From Pigmentiphaga daeguensis (GTDB lineage Bacteria > Pseudomonadota > Gammaproteobacteria > Burkholderiales > Burkholderiaceae_B), in contig NZ_BAAAEN010000029.1 in NCBI RefSeq assembly GCF_039523035.1, positions 5,760-69,759 of the forward strand: a stretch of 64,000 nucleotides of DNA. The letters are read 5' to 3'. The notes beneath the pieces are model-generated. The model did not search any database, was not told the origin of the DNA, and saw nothing but the letters and a program-made list of their open reading frames with translations. Of this stretch, positions 44,210 to 52,789 are shown piece after piece (position 1 is the first letter of the stretch; each line of letters begins with the position of its first letter). A program made the translations under genes and the position numbers.

Positions 44210-45928
44210 GTGACCGAACCGAACACCCCAGCCCGGCATCGAGCCGCCCCCCATGCCCTCGTCTTCGAAAAAGACGTCGAGATCCCGATGGACGACGGCA
44301 TCGTCCTGAAGGCGAACGTTTTCCGCCCCGCCGAACCGGGGCGCTACCCTGTCGTCATGGCCCAGGGGGTATACGGCAAGGACGTCCACTTCGCCGACGG
44401 CTTCAAGCCGCAATGGGAGAAACTGCAGCGCCTGCATCCCGGCCTGTGCCAGGACGGCTCCACTGGCCGCTACCTGCGCTGGGAAACCGTGGACCCCGAG
44501 CGGTGGGTGCCCGACGGCTACGTCGTCATCCACGTCGACGCGCGCGGCAGCGGCAAGTCGCCGGGCTACCTCGACCCCATGTCGCCGCGCGAAATCCAGG
44601 ACTACCGCGACGCCATCGAGTGGGCCGGCACGCAATCCTGGAGCAACGGCAAGGTCGGCCTGATCGGCATCTCGTACTATGCCGCCACCCAATGGCGTGT
44701 CGCCGCGCTGCGTCCCAGGCACCTGGCCGCCATCGTGCCCTGGGAGGGCCGGTCCGACCACTACCGCGACTACGGCTACCATGGCGGCATCCGCAGCAAC
44801 GGCTTCCTGAACTCATGGTGGCCCAAGCAGGTGCTGTCCAACCAGCATGGCAACGGCGATACCCCCTATCGCGACCGCGACGACGGCCAGCCCACGACCG
44901 GCCCCGCGCTGAGCGCAGCCCTGCTGGCCGCCAACCGCAGCGACTATCCCGCGGAAATGGCGCGGCACGGCTTGTGCGACGCCTGGCACAAGGAACGCAC
45001 GCCCGACCTTTCCCGCATCACCGTCCCCGTCCTGTCCGCCGGCAACTGGGGAGGCCCCGGCAACCACCTGCGCGGCAACATCGAAGGCTACCTGCGTGCC
45101 GGCTCCACGCAGAAATGGCTGTCGATGCACATCGGCACCCACTACGAAAGCTTCTACCTGCCCCGCTACATCGCGCTGCAAAAACAATTCTTCGATCACT
45201 TCCTGAAAGGCCTGCCCAACGGCTGGGACCAGACCCCGCCCGTCCTGCTGTCCATCCGGACCGTAGAGGGCGAAATCCGCCGCGCCGAACACGAGTTTCC
45301 GCTCGCGCGCACCCGGTGGACCAGGTTCTACCTGCATCCGGGCAACGCGACCCTCGATACCGCCGCTCCCGCCCAAGCCGCCAGCGCCGGCTTTCAGGCC
45401 CAGCACGAGCACCTGGACTTCACCACCCCGCCCTTCGAAGCCACGACCGAGATCACCGGCTTCATCCCGCTGCGCATCTGGGTGTCCTCCTCCACCCGGG
45501 ATGCCGACCTCTTCGCCGTCCTCCGGCTTTTCGATCCCGACGGCAAGGAAATCGTCTTCGACGGCGCCCACGAACCGACGCCGCTGACCCGGGGATGGCT
45601 GCGCGCCTCGCACCGCAAGGTCGACGAACAGATGTCCATGCCTTACCGGATCTTCCATGCGCACGACGAGGTCCAGAAGATCGAACCCGGTACCGCCTAT
45701 CCCCTCGACCTCGAAATCTGGCCCACCTCCATCGTCATCCCGCGCGGCTACCGCCTGCGCCTGACGATACAAGGCAGGGATTTCGAATTCGAAGGCATCA
45801 AGGGCCGGCTCACCCATACCGACCCCGCGGATCGCGGCGGCGAGGATTTCCAGGGCCGTACCACCGTGTACAGCGGACCGGAACAGGCGTCCTATCTGAC
45901 GCTGCCCATCATCCCCGCCAGCGACTGA
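44210..45928 (+). CDS. CocE/NonD family hydrolase (X-Pro dipeptidyl-peptidase-like)
   Basis: 572 residues from GTG 44210 (GGAG nine bases upstream). N-terminal alpha/beta hydrolase: VPDGYVVIHVDARGSGKSPG and nucleophile in GLIGISYYAATQW (G-x-S-Y-x-A). The cap region and the catalytic His in GTHYESFYLPRYIALQKQFFDHFLKG follow. The C-terminal jelly-roll PepX_C domain begins near WTRFYLHPG. Members cleave esters or amides such as cocaine-type aryl esters and peptides. No signal peptide, so cytoplasmic. Pairing with a Bug receptor suggests hydrolysis of an imported ester or amide. Confidence 0.9.
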   Translation: MTEPNTPARHRAAPHALVFEKDVEIPMDDGIVLKANVFRPAEPGRYPVVMAQGVYGKDVHFADGFKPQWEKLQRLHPGLCQDGSTGRYLRWETVDPERWVPDGYVVIHVDARGSGKSPGYLDPMSPREIQDYRDAIEWAGTQSWSNGKVGLIGISYYAATQWRVAALRPRHLAAIVPWEGRSDHYRDYGYHGGIRSNGFLNSWWPKQVLSNQHGNGDTPYRDRDDGQPTTGPALSAALLAANRSDYPAEMARHGLCDAWHKERTPDLSRITVPVLSAGNWGGPGNHLRGNIEGYLRAGSTQKWLSMHIGTHYESFYLPRYIALQKQFFDHFLKGLPNGWDQTPPVLLSIRTVEGEIRRAEHEFPLARTRWTRFYLHPGNATLDTAAPAQAASAGFQAQHEHLDFTTPPFEATTEITGFIPLRIWVSSSTRDADLFAVLRLFDPDGKEIVFDGAHEPTPLTRGWLRASHRKVDEQMSMPYRIFHAHDEVQKIEPGTAYPLDLEIWPTSIVIPRGYRLRLTIQGRDFEFEGIKGRLTHTDPADRGGEDFQGRTTVYSGPEQASYLTLPIIPASD

Positions 45929-45932
45929 CAGG

Positions 45933-46307
45933 CTATCGTGCCGCTTCGGGGGCGAACACGCGCAACCGATGCCCGTCCGGATCCCGCGCGACGAAGGAGC
46001 GGCCGAACTCCAGGGTCGTGGGAGGCATGAGCAGCGAAATGCCGCGCGCCGTCCAGTCCGCGCAGCGCGCGTCGACCGCCTCGTAGCTGTCCATGCGCAA
46101 GACGAGTTCGCTGCCGCCGGCCGGCGCGCCGGCCGGCGGCTCGACGGTGTGCCGCGACCACAGGCCGAGCATCAGGCCGGTATCCAGCGCGAACAGCACG
46201 AAGGTGGGCGAGGATTCGATCGGGCGGGCGCCCAGCAGGTCCGCATAGAACCGGCCGCTGGCCTCGGGTTGGTCGACGTAGAGAATGACGAAGTTGGGAT
46301 GGTCCAT
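45933..46307 (-). CDS. VOC-family (glyoxalase/bleomycin-resistance-like) protein
   Basis: 124 residues, one VOC module pair: MDHPNFVILYVDQPEASGRFYADLLG and GRSFVARDPDGHRLRVFAP. Metal ligands of dioxygenases are not complete. Homologues resemble PhnB/DNA-damage type or drug-binding proteins. Convergent with the CocE gene (4-base gap); it shares its upstream side with a WYL regulator transcribed the same way, which is encoded 65 bases away. Confidence 0.85.
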   Translation of the reverse strand: MDHPNFVILYVDQPEASGRFYADLLGARPIESSPTFVLFALDTGLMLGLWSRHTVEPPAGAPAGGSELVLRMDSYEAVDARCADWTARGISLLMPPTTLEFGRSFVARDPDGHRLRVFAPEAAR

Positions 46308-46371
46308 GAAGTCGCTCCTGGTTGGTAGACGTGTCCAGGATAGCGACCCATGCTGCCAATTTCTGGCAGCA

Positions 46372-47061
46372 TCAAACTTCCTGTGGAGGAATGCCCTCTT
46401 TCTCGCGCCATGCCTTCAGCAAGGCCTGGCGCCGGCGCGGGTAGCGCTGGTCCGTGGCGGTCATGGCCTGGATGCGGTCGGTCCGGAAATGGCGGAAATC
46501 CTGGCGCAGTTCGCACCAGCCCAGCACCACGCGCGACTGCTCGAAGAACCCCAGGCCGAACGGCCAGATGAGGCGATGCGAGGCGGCGCCGTCGCCGTCG
46601 CGGTAGACGATGTCGAGCTTGTGTTCGGCACGGATCGCACGGCGGATCTCGGACAGGTCCACCCGCTCCTGGGCGAACGCCGGCCCCACCAGCAGCGCGG
46701 ACGTATCCAGGCCGCGGCGCAGCTCGTCGGGCAGGACGGCGGCGATCTTGGCCAGGGCATTGCGGGCCGCCCAGGCCAGCGGCCCGTCGGTGCGGCGGGC
46801 CACCCATCGCGACCCCAGCACCAGAGCCTCGATCTCTTCTTCCGAGAACATCATGGGGGGCAGCAGGAAACCCGGTTTCAGCACGTAGCCCAGGCCGGGC
46901 TCGCCCTCGATCTGGGCACCCTGGGCCTGCAGGCTGGCGATGTCGCGATAGAGCGTACGCAGGCTGACGCCCAGCTCCTCGGCCAGCAGCCGCCCGCTGA
47001 CCGGCCGCCTGCGGCGCCGCAGGGCCTGGAGCAAGGCGAACAGGCGCTCGGACCGGGACAC
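46372..47061 (-). CDS. YafY-type HTH/WYL-domain transcriptional regulator
   Basis: 229 residues from GTG 47061. HTH_11: RSERLFALLQALRRRRRPVSGRLLAEELGVSLRTLYRDIASLQ. WYL domain about 130-215 (IVYRDGDGAASHRLIWPFGLGFFEQSRVVLGWCELRQDFRHFRTDRI). A longer frame upstream runs antisense-free through the hydrolase gene's end and is not used. WYL regulators respond to nucleic-acid or nucleotide ligands. The VOC gene downstream is the likely target. Confidence 0.88.
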   Translation of the reverse strand: MSRSERLFALLQALRRRRRPVSGRLLAEELGVSLRTLYRDIASLQAQGAQIEGEPGLGYVLKPGFLLPPMMFSEEEIEALVLGSRWVARRTDGPLAWAARNALAKIAAVLPDELRRGLDTSALLVGPAFAQERVDLSEIRRAIRAEHKLDIVYRDGDGAASHRLIWPFGLGFFEQSRVVLGWCELRQDFRHFRTDRIQAMTATDQRYPRRRQALLKAWREKEGIPPQEV

Positions 47062-47080
47062 GGCGGCAGGCTCGCGGCCG

Positions 47081-48217
47081 CTATCCGGCCAGGGCCCGCA
47101 ACGAAGCCGGCACGGGAAAATCCGCGGCCATGTCGCGGAAGGCCCGGTCGGCCCAGGCGGCCCCGACCTCGGTCCCATGAGTGGCCTTCCAGGCGGGACG
47201 GCGGTCCTTGTCGATCAGCAAGGCCCGGATGCCTTCCTGGAAGTCGCCGCGGGTACAGCACCACAGGGCGACCTGGTACTCCAGCTGGAAGACCTGGGCC
47301 AGCGACATATGGCGCGTGCGATGCTGCAGTTCCCAGGCCAGCCGCGCGGTGCTCGGCGCGCCCTTGGCCAGGGCATCGCGCGCCCCCTCCAGCCACGGGT
47401 CCCCGCCGTCGTATTGCAGGATGGCGCCGATGACGTCGTCCAGCGCCGGTGCCCGGCACAGCGCCGCCACGGCATCCAGATTGCGCCGCAACGGGCCTTC
47501 CGCCGGATCCGGGGCGGCGTGGCAGGCATCGAGCACGTCGTGCAGCAGGAGGTCGTCGGTGCGGCGATCGCCGGCCCAGGCCTGCCTGGCCAGCGCATCC
47601 AGCACCTGCTGCTTGCGGGCATGGGCGATGTGGTAGTCGGCCCAGCCGGCGAACAGCGCGTCGGCGGCTTGCAGCGTCGCGCCGGTCAGCCCCAGGAACA
47701 GGCCCGACTTGCCCGGCATGCGGTTCAGGGCCCAGGACATGCCCACGTCGGGAAACAGGCCGATGACGATCTCGGGCATGGCCAGGCGCGACGTTTCCGT
47801 GACGACGCGGTGGCTCGCGCCCATCAGCAGGCCCATGCCCCCGCCCATGACGATGCCGTTGCCCCAGCACAGCAGCGGCTTGGGATAGACATGGATCGCG
47901 TGGTTCAGGCCGTATTCGCGCTCGAAGAAACGGGCGATGCGGCGCGGCGGACCGTCGCCCCGGTGTTCGAGCATCTCGCGGTACACGCTTCGCAGGTCGC
48001 CGCCGGCGCATAGCGCGCGCCCTTCCCCTTCCAGCACCACGACCGCGATGGCCGGATCTGCGGCCCAGGCATCGAGCTGCGCCGCCAGGCTTTCGGCCAT
48101 TTCCAGCGACAGGGCATTGAGCGTGGCCTGCGCATCGAGCGTGGCCACGCCCAGGCGCCGCCCTCCGCCGGCGGAGATTTCACGGAAGTGGACCGGAGGC
48201 GTGGCGCGGGCCTGCAT
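47081..48217 (-). CDS. 3-hydroxyisobutyryl-CoA hydrolase-like enoyl-CoA hydratase/isomerase
   Basis: 378 residues, the length of the HIBYL-CoA hydrolase branch of crotonases rather than the 260 of hydratases. ALCAGGDLRSVYREM and WGNGIVMGGGMGLLMGASHRVVTE form the oxyanion hole. PEIVIGLFPDVGMSWALNRMPG includes the conserved Glu/Asp of hydrolases. It would act in valine catabolism, releasing 3-hydroxyisobutyrate, though other acyl-CoA substrates are possible. Confidence 0.88.
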   Translation of the reverse strand: MQARATPPVHFREISAGGGRRLGVATLDAQATLNALSLEMAESLAAQLDAWAADPAIAVVVLEGEGRALCAGGDLRSVYREMLEHRGDGPPRRIARFFEREYGLNHAIHVYPKPLLCWGNGIVMGGGMGLLMGASHRVVTETSRLAMPEIVIGLFPDVGMSWALNRMPGKSGLFLGLTGATLQAADALFAGWADYHIAHARKQQVLDALARQAWAGDRRTDDLLLHDVLDACHAAPDPAEGPLRRNLDAVAALCRAPALDDVIGAILQYDGGDPWLEGARDALAKGAPSTARLAWELQHRTRHMSLAQVFQLEYQVALWCCTRGDFQEGIRALLIDKDRRPAWKATHGTEVGAAWADRAFRDMAADFPVPASLRALAG

Positions 48218-48226
48218 GACGGACTC

Positions 48227-48742
48227 CTATTGGGCGCCGCCCGCGAACAGCGATCGCGGACGCCGGCGCAGCATCAGGGCGGCAATGCCTGCCACGGCCA
48301 GCACCGCGAACAGCAGCACGCTCCATATCTCGTATCGTACGCCCAGCAGGTCCACCGCCGCGTCGGCGCAGGTCGCATAGATGCCGAACACCGCGGGCAG
48401 CGCCCCATCCAGGCCCGAGCCCGTCATGAAGCGGTCGGCGAAGGTCTGGTCGCAGCTCATCAGCTGGGACGCCACGTTGTGCTGGTAGATGGCGGTGGCG
48501 ACGCCGGCCAGCGCCAGCACCGCCACGATGCCGGCGCAGGCCTTCTGCGCCGCCGCCAGCCGGCGAAGAACCAGCCCCAGCACTGCGAATACCGCAATCG
48601 CGAGATAGATCAGGCGTTGCAGCACGCACCAGGCGCAGGGCTGCATGTCGAAGACGTGCTGCGACACCAGCGCGACCGCCACGGCTCCCAGGCTGGCGAT
48701 GGCGGCGAATGCGAGCAGGCGATCAACGAGTACGGTTTTCAT
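48227..48742 (-). CDS. dsbB: Disulfide bond formation protein B
   Basis: 171 residues, four membrane helices. First periplasmic loop CAWC (DMQPCAWCVLQR), second loop pair Cys in LMSCDQTF and YATCADA. The quinone-linked Arg is likely the one in CVLQRLIYL. It reoxidises DsbA and passes electrons to ubiquinone in the inner membrane. Lies between MarC and the hydrolase gene on one strand, with short gaps. Confidence 0.93.
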   Translation of the reverse strand: MKTVLVDRLLAFAAIASLGAVAVALVSQHVFDMQPCAWCVLQRLIYLAIAVFAVLGLVLRRLAAAQKACAGIVAVLALAGVATAIYQHNVASQLMSCDQTFADRFMTGSGLDGALPAVFGIYATCADAAVDLLGVRYEIWSVLLFAVLAVAGIAALMLRRRPRSLFAGGAQ

Positions 48743-48763
48743 GGATAAAGGCCGCGAGGGCTC

Positions 48764-49471
48764 TCAGGTAGGTGGGTGCAGCGGGACCTGGCGCAGTACG
48801 CTCAGGAGCAGTTCGGAGGCCCCATCCCATACGATCTGGACCCCGAGGCAAAGCAGAATGAATGCTGACAAGCGCAGGAACACGACAGTTCCCGTATCGC
48901 CCAGCAGACGCAGCAACTGCTGGGCATAACGGAAACACAGCAGCACCGATGCCGCCACCAGCGACAGCCCCAGCACCGCGCCGGCGATGCGGGTGCCGCT
49001 GATGAACAGCGAGGCGTGATCGTGCAGGCTCGCCCCCACGGTGATGGCCGCGGCGATGGAGCCCGGACCGCAGGCGATGGGGAACGTCAGGGGATAGAAG
49101 GCCCGGCGGTTGGCCATTTCAACGGTGAAACCCTCGGCCAGGCGGGCCGAGCGCTCCGCGCCGCCATCGCTGGAGTTGAGCAGGCGCCAGGCGCTCGCGA
49201 CCACCAGCAGCCCCCCGCCCACGCGGACGATGGCCAGCGAGATGCCGAAGAAATCGAGCACGATGGACCCGATCAGCATCGCCGCGAACAGCAGCAGGAG
49301 AACGTTGCGGGCGATGCGGGCCGCGAGCACCTCCCGCACGCCGGGGGAAGCGCCCTCGGTCAGGGACAGGAATATCGGTGCCGTCGCCGTGGGATTCAGG
49401 ATGGGGAGCAGTGTCGCCAGGGAAAACAGGAAACTCTTGCCCAGCGCGAGTCCGTAGTCTTCGATCAACAT
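48764..49471 (-). CDS. MarC family integral membrane protein
   Basis: 235 residues, six predicted membrane helices. FLFSLATLLPILNPTATAPIFLSLT is the MarC N-terminal signature, and AFYPLTFPIACGPGSIAAAI the second repeat with the conserved PLT/PGPGSI-like motif. Originally called a multiple-antibiotic-resistance protein; the actual transport role is undefined. Confidence 0.9.
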   Translation of the reverse strand: MLIEDYGLALGKSFLFSLATLLPILNPTATAPIFLSLTEGASPGVREVLAARIARNVLLLLFAAMLIGSIVLDFFGISLAIVRVGGGLLVVASAWRLLNSSDGGAERSARLAEGFTVEMANRRAFYPLTFPIACGPGSIAAAITVGASLHDHASLFISGTRIAGAVLGLSLVAASVLLCFRYAQQLLRLLGDTGTVVFLRLSAFILLCLGVQIVWDGASELLLSVLRQVPLHPPT

Positions 49472-49495
49472 GACCGAAGTGTAAGAGAAATGAAG

Positions 49496-50257
49496 TCAGG
49501 CCGCAGCCGTCCGCCTCGTTTCCGCTTCCAGGCGGCCCGCGGCCTGCTCGAGCAGTTCGGCGTAGATCTCGCCCACCATGATGAGCGCCGGCCCCGTGCC
49601 CAGCTGCTGCGCGGCCTCGGGCAGGCGCCCCAGCGTGGTCGGCAGCACGCGCTGGGCCGGCAGGCTGGCATTCTCGACCAGCACCGCCGGACGTCCCGGC
49701 GGCATGCCGTTGGCCATCAGCCCCTGGGCGATCGCCTCGGCTTGGCGGCTGGCCATGTACAGCACCACGGTATCGGCGCCCCGGGCGGCGTCCGCCCAGG
49801 CGTGGGGACGCTCGCCGCTGCCCACGGCGGGCGTCAGGAACACGACGCTGCGGCTCAGGCCGCGGCGCGTCAGGGACAGGCCCAGCGCCGAACTGGCGCC
49901 GAAGGCCGCGCTGATGCCGGGCACCACCTCGACCTCGATGCCCGCCTTGGCCAGGGCGGCGATCTCCTCTTGCGCGCGCCCGAACAGCATGGGGTCGCCC
50001 CCCTTGAGCCGCACCACGCAGGCATGCCGGCGGGCGGCATCGACCAGTTGGCGGTTGATGAACTGCTGCACGGTGGACAACTGCCCGCAGCGCTTGCCCA
50101 CGGCCACGAGTTGGGCCCGGGGGGCCAGCGCCAGCACGTCGCCGTCCACCAGCGCGTCATGGAAGACCACGTCGGCCTGCTGCAGCAACCGGGCCGCGCG
50201 CACGGTCAGCAGGTCCGCCGCGCCAGGGCCCGCGCCCACCAGATAGACTTTGCCCAT
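49496..50257 (-). CDS. cobA: Uroporphyrinogen-III C-methyltransferase (SUMT)
   Basis: 253 residues. VYLVGAGPGAADLLTVRA (motif I), VRLKGGDPMLFGR, VEVVPGISAAFGASSALG and AMELFY-equivalent SAM contacts are present. It methylates uroporphyrinogen III at C2 and C7 to precorrin-2, on the way to siroheme. Encoded 3 bases downstream of DUF934 and cysI, so it supplies siroheme to the sulfite reductase. The lack of CysG oxidase/ferrochelatase domains means a separate enzyme finishes siroheme. Confidence 0.94.
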   Translation of the reverse strand: MGKVYLVGAGPGAADLLTVRAARLLQQADVVFHDALVDGDVLALAPRAQLVAVGKRCGQLSTVQQFINRQLVDAARRHACVVRLKGGDPMLFGRAQEEIAALAKAGIEVEVVPGISAAFGASSALGLSLTRRGLSRSVVFLTPAVGSGERPHAWADAARGADTVVLYMASRQAEAIAQGLMANGMPPGRPAVLVENASLPAQRVLPTTLGRLPEAAQQLGTGPALIMVGEIYAELLEQAAGRLEAETRRTAAA

Positions 50258-50260
50258 GGA

Positions 50261-50779
50261 TCAACCCTGCCGCGCGGCGGGGACCGGATAGCTTTGCTGG
50301 TAGGCGGCCGTGAAGGTGCCGAAAGCCCGCAGGGCCTGCTCGGGATCGTGGCCGGGCTTGATCGCGAAGCTGTCGAAACCCGAGCGGGCCTGGTAGTGGA
50401 CGGTGTCTATCATCACGTCGCCCACGGCTCGCAGCTCCCCCTGCCAGCCCAGCCGCGTACGCAGCAGGTAGGCGATGGAATAGCCCCGGCCATCGGTGTA
50501 GATGGGAAAATCGACCGCGATTAGCGCCAGTCCGGTCGGGTCTATCCTGCCCTCCTCGGCCAGCTCGGCGGGATCGTCGGCGGGCCCCAGCAGCACCCCC
50601 ACGGGCCGGCGGCGTCCGCGCAGCTCGGCGCGCGCCGACCGCCACACGGACAGCGGCACGAGCCAGTCCTCGTCATCGGCCGGCAGCGGCCGGGTCTCGG
50701 TGGGCTCGAAACGCTTCCAGGTGTCGACCTCCAGGTTGCGGTGCCGGATCAGCGTGGCGGCTTGCTGCGACTCAGACAT
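50261..50779 (-). CDS. DUF934 domain-containing protein of the sulfite reductase operon
   Basis: 172 residues from ATG 50779, overlapping cysI by 8 bases. DUF934 blocks: IAVDFPIYTDGRGYSIAYLLRTRLGWQGELRAVGDV and RSGFDSFAIKPG. DUF934 is consistently next to ferredoxin-type sulfite reductase genes in proteobacteria and is thought to support sulfite reduction; no catalytic role is proven. Longer in-frame upstream start lies in cysI and is rejected. Confidence 0.92.
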   Translation of the reverse strand: MSESQQAATLIRHRNLEVDTWKRFEPTETRPLPADDEDWLVPLSVWRSARAELRGRRRPVGVLLGPADDPAELAEEGRIDPTGLALIAVDFPIYTDGRGYSIAYLLRTRLGWQGELRAVGDVMIDTVHYQARSGFDSFAIKPGHDPEQALRAFGTFTAAYQQSYPVPAARQG

Positions 50780-52505
50780 GAGCGGCCTCCACCTGGGCCG
50801 CCTTGGCCTGCTGGCGCTCGGCGTAGACGCGGGTCTTGAAGGGATCGATGCCCACGCGCTCGACCACGTCGATGAAGCGCTCGGCATCGCTGTCGCGCAG
50901 GTCGATGTAGGTCTCCACCAGCGTGGCGACCACGTCGGCCACTTCCTCGCGCGCGAACGACGGGCCGATGACGCGGCCGATCGCCGCGCCGGCGCCCCGC
51001 ATGGATTCGATGTCCGGCAGCGGCTTGGCGGCCCCGCTCTGGCGGCCGCCCAGCGTGACCTGGTACCACTCCTCGCCGGCCTTGTCCACGCCCAGGATGC
51101 CGATGTGGCCCACGTGGTGATGCCCGCAGGAATTGATGCAGCCGGAGATGTTCAGGTCCAGTTCGCCGATCTCGTGCAGGTAGTCGAGGTCGTCGAAGCG
51201 GCGCTGGATCGCCTCGGCCACCGGTATCGACACCGCGTTGGCCAGCGCACAGAAGTCGCCGCCCGGGCAGGCGATGATGTTGGTCAGGAAACCGATGTTG
51301 GGCGTGGCCAGGCCCAGCTGGTCGAGCTCCTTCCACAGTTCGTAGAGCTGGCTTCGCGCCACGTCGGTGAACACCAGGTTCTGCTCGTGCGAGACGCGCA
51401 TCTCGCCGAAGCTGTAGCGGTCGGCCAGGTCGGCCACCGCGTCCATCTGGTCGGCGGTGATGTCGCCCGGCGGCACGCCCGTGCGCTTGAGCGACAGCGT
51501 CACGGCGGCATAGCCGTGGACCTTGTGGTGATGGGTATTGCGCCGCAGCCAGCGCGCGAAGCGCGGGTCATTGCCGGCGTGCTGGGCCGACGTGTCCGGG
51601 CCCGGGTCGGCGGCATAAGGCGTCGCCGTGAAGCGCTCGGCGATGGCCTGGATCCGCTCGGCGGTGACCGTCTCCGGGCCGTCCTTCAGATGCTGCCATT
51701 CGCGTTCGACCTCTTCGGCGAACACCTGCGGCGTCAATTCCTTGACCAGGATCTTGATGCGCGCCTTGAACTTGTTGTCGCGCCGGCCATGCAAGTTGTA
51801 GACCCGCAGGATGGCCTGCAGATAAGTCAGAAGGTGCTGCCAGGGCACGTACGGGTTGATCAGTTGCCCCACCAGCGGCGTGCGCCCCAGGCCGCCGCCC
51901 GCCCAGACGCGAAAACCGATCTCGCCGTCCTGCTCGACCGCCTGCAGGCCGATGTCGTGCACGCCCACCGCGGCCCGGTCGGTGACCGCGCCGCTGACCG
52001 CGATCTTGAACTTGCGGGGCAGGAACGCGAACTCGGGATGGAAGGTGGACCACTGCCGGATCAGTTCGCACCAGACCAGGGGATTGACGATCTCGTCCGG
52101 CGCGACGCCGGCGAACTGGTCCGTGGTCGTGTTGCGGATGTCGTTGCCGCTGGTCTGGATCGAGTGCATCTGCACCTTGGCCAGTTCGGCCAGGATGTCG
52201 GGCACGTCTTCCAGCTTGGGCCAGTTGAACTGCATGTTCTGCCGGGTGCTGAAATGCCCGTAGCCGCGGTCCCACTTGCGCGCGATGTATGCCAGCGTGC
52301 GGAGCTGGCGCGAGGCCAGCATGCCGTAGGGCACGGCGATCCGCAGCATGGGCGCGTGGCGCTGGATATACAGGCCGTTCTGCAAGCGCAGCGTGCGAAA
52401 GTCGTCTTCGCTGAGTTGCCCGTTCAGGAAACGCCGCGTCTGGTCACGGAACTGGGCGACGCGTTGATCGACCAGCAACTGATCGACGGGTTGATACTGG
52501 TACAT
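50772..52505 (-). CDS. cysI: Nitrite/sulfite reductase (siroheme, ferredoxin-type), assimilatory
   Basis: 577 residues with two ferredoxin-like half domains. The 4Fe-4S/siroheme cysteines are C-x5-C (CPGGDFC) and C-x3-C (CINSC in NISGCINSCGHHHVGHIG). DRGYGHFSTRQNMQFNW and HKVHGYAAVTLSLKRTGVP bind siroheme. It reduces sulfite to sulfide for cysteine synthesis. First gene of cysI-DUF934-cobA. No flavoprotein CysJ is encoded nearby, so a ferredoxin or another donor is expected. Confidence 0.93.
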   Translation of the reverse strand: MYQYQPVDQLLVDQRVAQFRDQTRRFLNGQLSEDDFRTLRLQNGLYIQRHAPMLRIAVPYGMLASRQLRTLAYIARKWDRGYGHFSTRQNMQFNWPKLEDVPDILAELAKVQMHSIQTSGNDIRNTTTDQFAGVAPDEIVNPLVWCELIRQWSTFHPEFAFLPRKFKIAVSGAVTDRAAVGVHDIGLQAVEQDGEIGFRVWAGGGLGRTPLVGQLINPYVPWQHLLTYLQAILRVYNLHGRRDNKFKARIKILVKELTPQVFAEEVEREWQHLKDGPETVTAERIQAIAERFTATPYAADPGPDTSAQHAGNDPRFARWLRRNTHHHKVHGYAAVTLSLKRTGVPPGDITADQMDAVADLADRYSFGEMRVSHEQNLVFTDVARSQLYELWKELDQLGLATPNIGFLTNIIACPGGDFCALANAVSIPVAEAIQRRFDDLDYLHEIGELDLNISGCINSCGHHHVGHIGILGVDKAGEEWYQVTLGGRQSGAAKPLPDIESMRGAGAAIGRVIGPSFAREEVADVVATLVETYIDLRDSDAERFIDVVERVGIDPFKTRVYAERQQAKAAQVEAAHV

Positions 52506-52675
52506 GCAGCAAGCCTCTAGATGTGGCCGATTGGCGATGGGCGGAGCGCGCCGACGCTTCGGGCCGGAGCGGGCATGCGTATCCCGCGCGGGCGCGCACC
52601 CAGGCTTGCAGCTTACAAAGACCGGCTTATGAATAAAACGACCGGTTCGTAATGTGCATATACAGAAAAAGATCT
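52506..52675. other. Upstream region of cysI
   Basis: The AT-rich 52615-52675 stretch should hold the cysI promoter. Minus strand shows ACCGGTCG, then TTTTATTCATAAG, then AGCCGGTC; the repeated CCGGTC halves with a central TTATTCATAA could be a CysB-type activator site, but no sharp consensus is matched. Confidence 0.3.
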
Positions 52676-52704
52676 AAAAAAAAGCGGAGGCAAAAACCTC
52701 CGCT
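52676..52704 (-). terminator. Rho-independent terminator of the purF operon
   Basis: On the minus strand AGCGGAGG-TTTTTG-CCTCCGCT is followed by a run of T (the A-run at 52676-52683). It lies just past the dispersed repeat copy B that follows purF. Confidence 0.88.
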
Positions 52705-52705
52705 C

Positions 52706-52789
52706 ATATCGGCCCAGGGCGCCGCGGATCCGGCTTTGCCGGTCCGCCAGCGCCGTCCCCCTTGAGGGGGCGGGCGTAGGGGGGTGGGG
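52706..52789 (-). repeat. Dispersed GC-rich intergenic repeat, copy B
   Basis: Between the purF stop and its terminator. On the minus strand it reads CCCCCCTACGC, CCCCCTCAAGGGGG hairpin, GGCGGACCGGC-AAA-GCCGGATCC. The same succession occurs in copy A (28680-28817), and the CCCCCTGAGGGGG element also follows folC (55640-55672). Confidence 0.6.
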
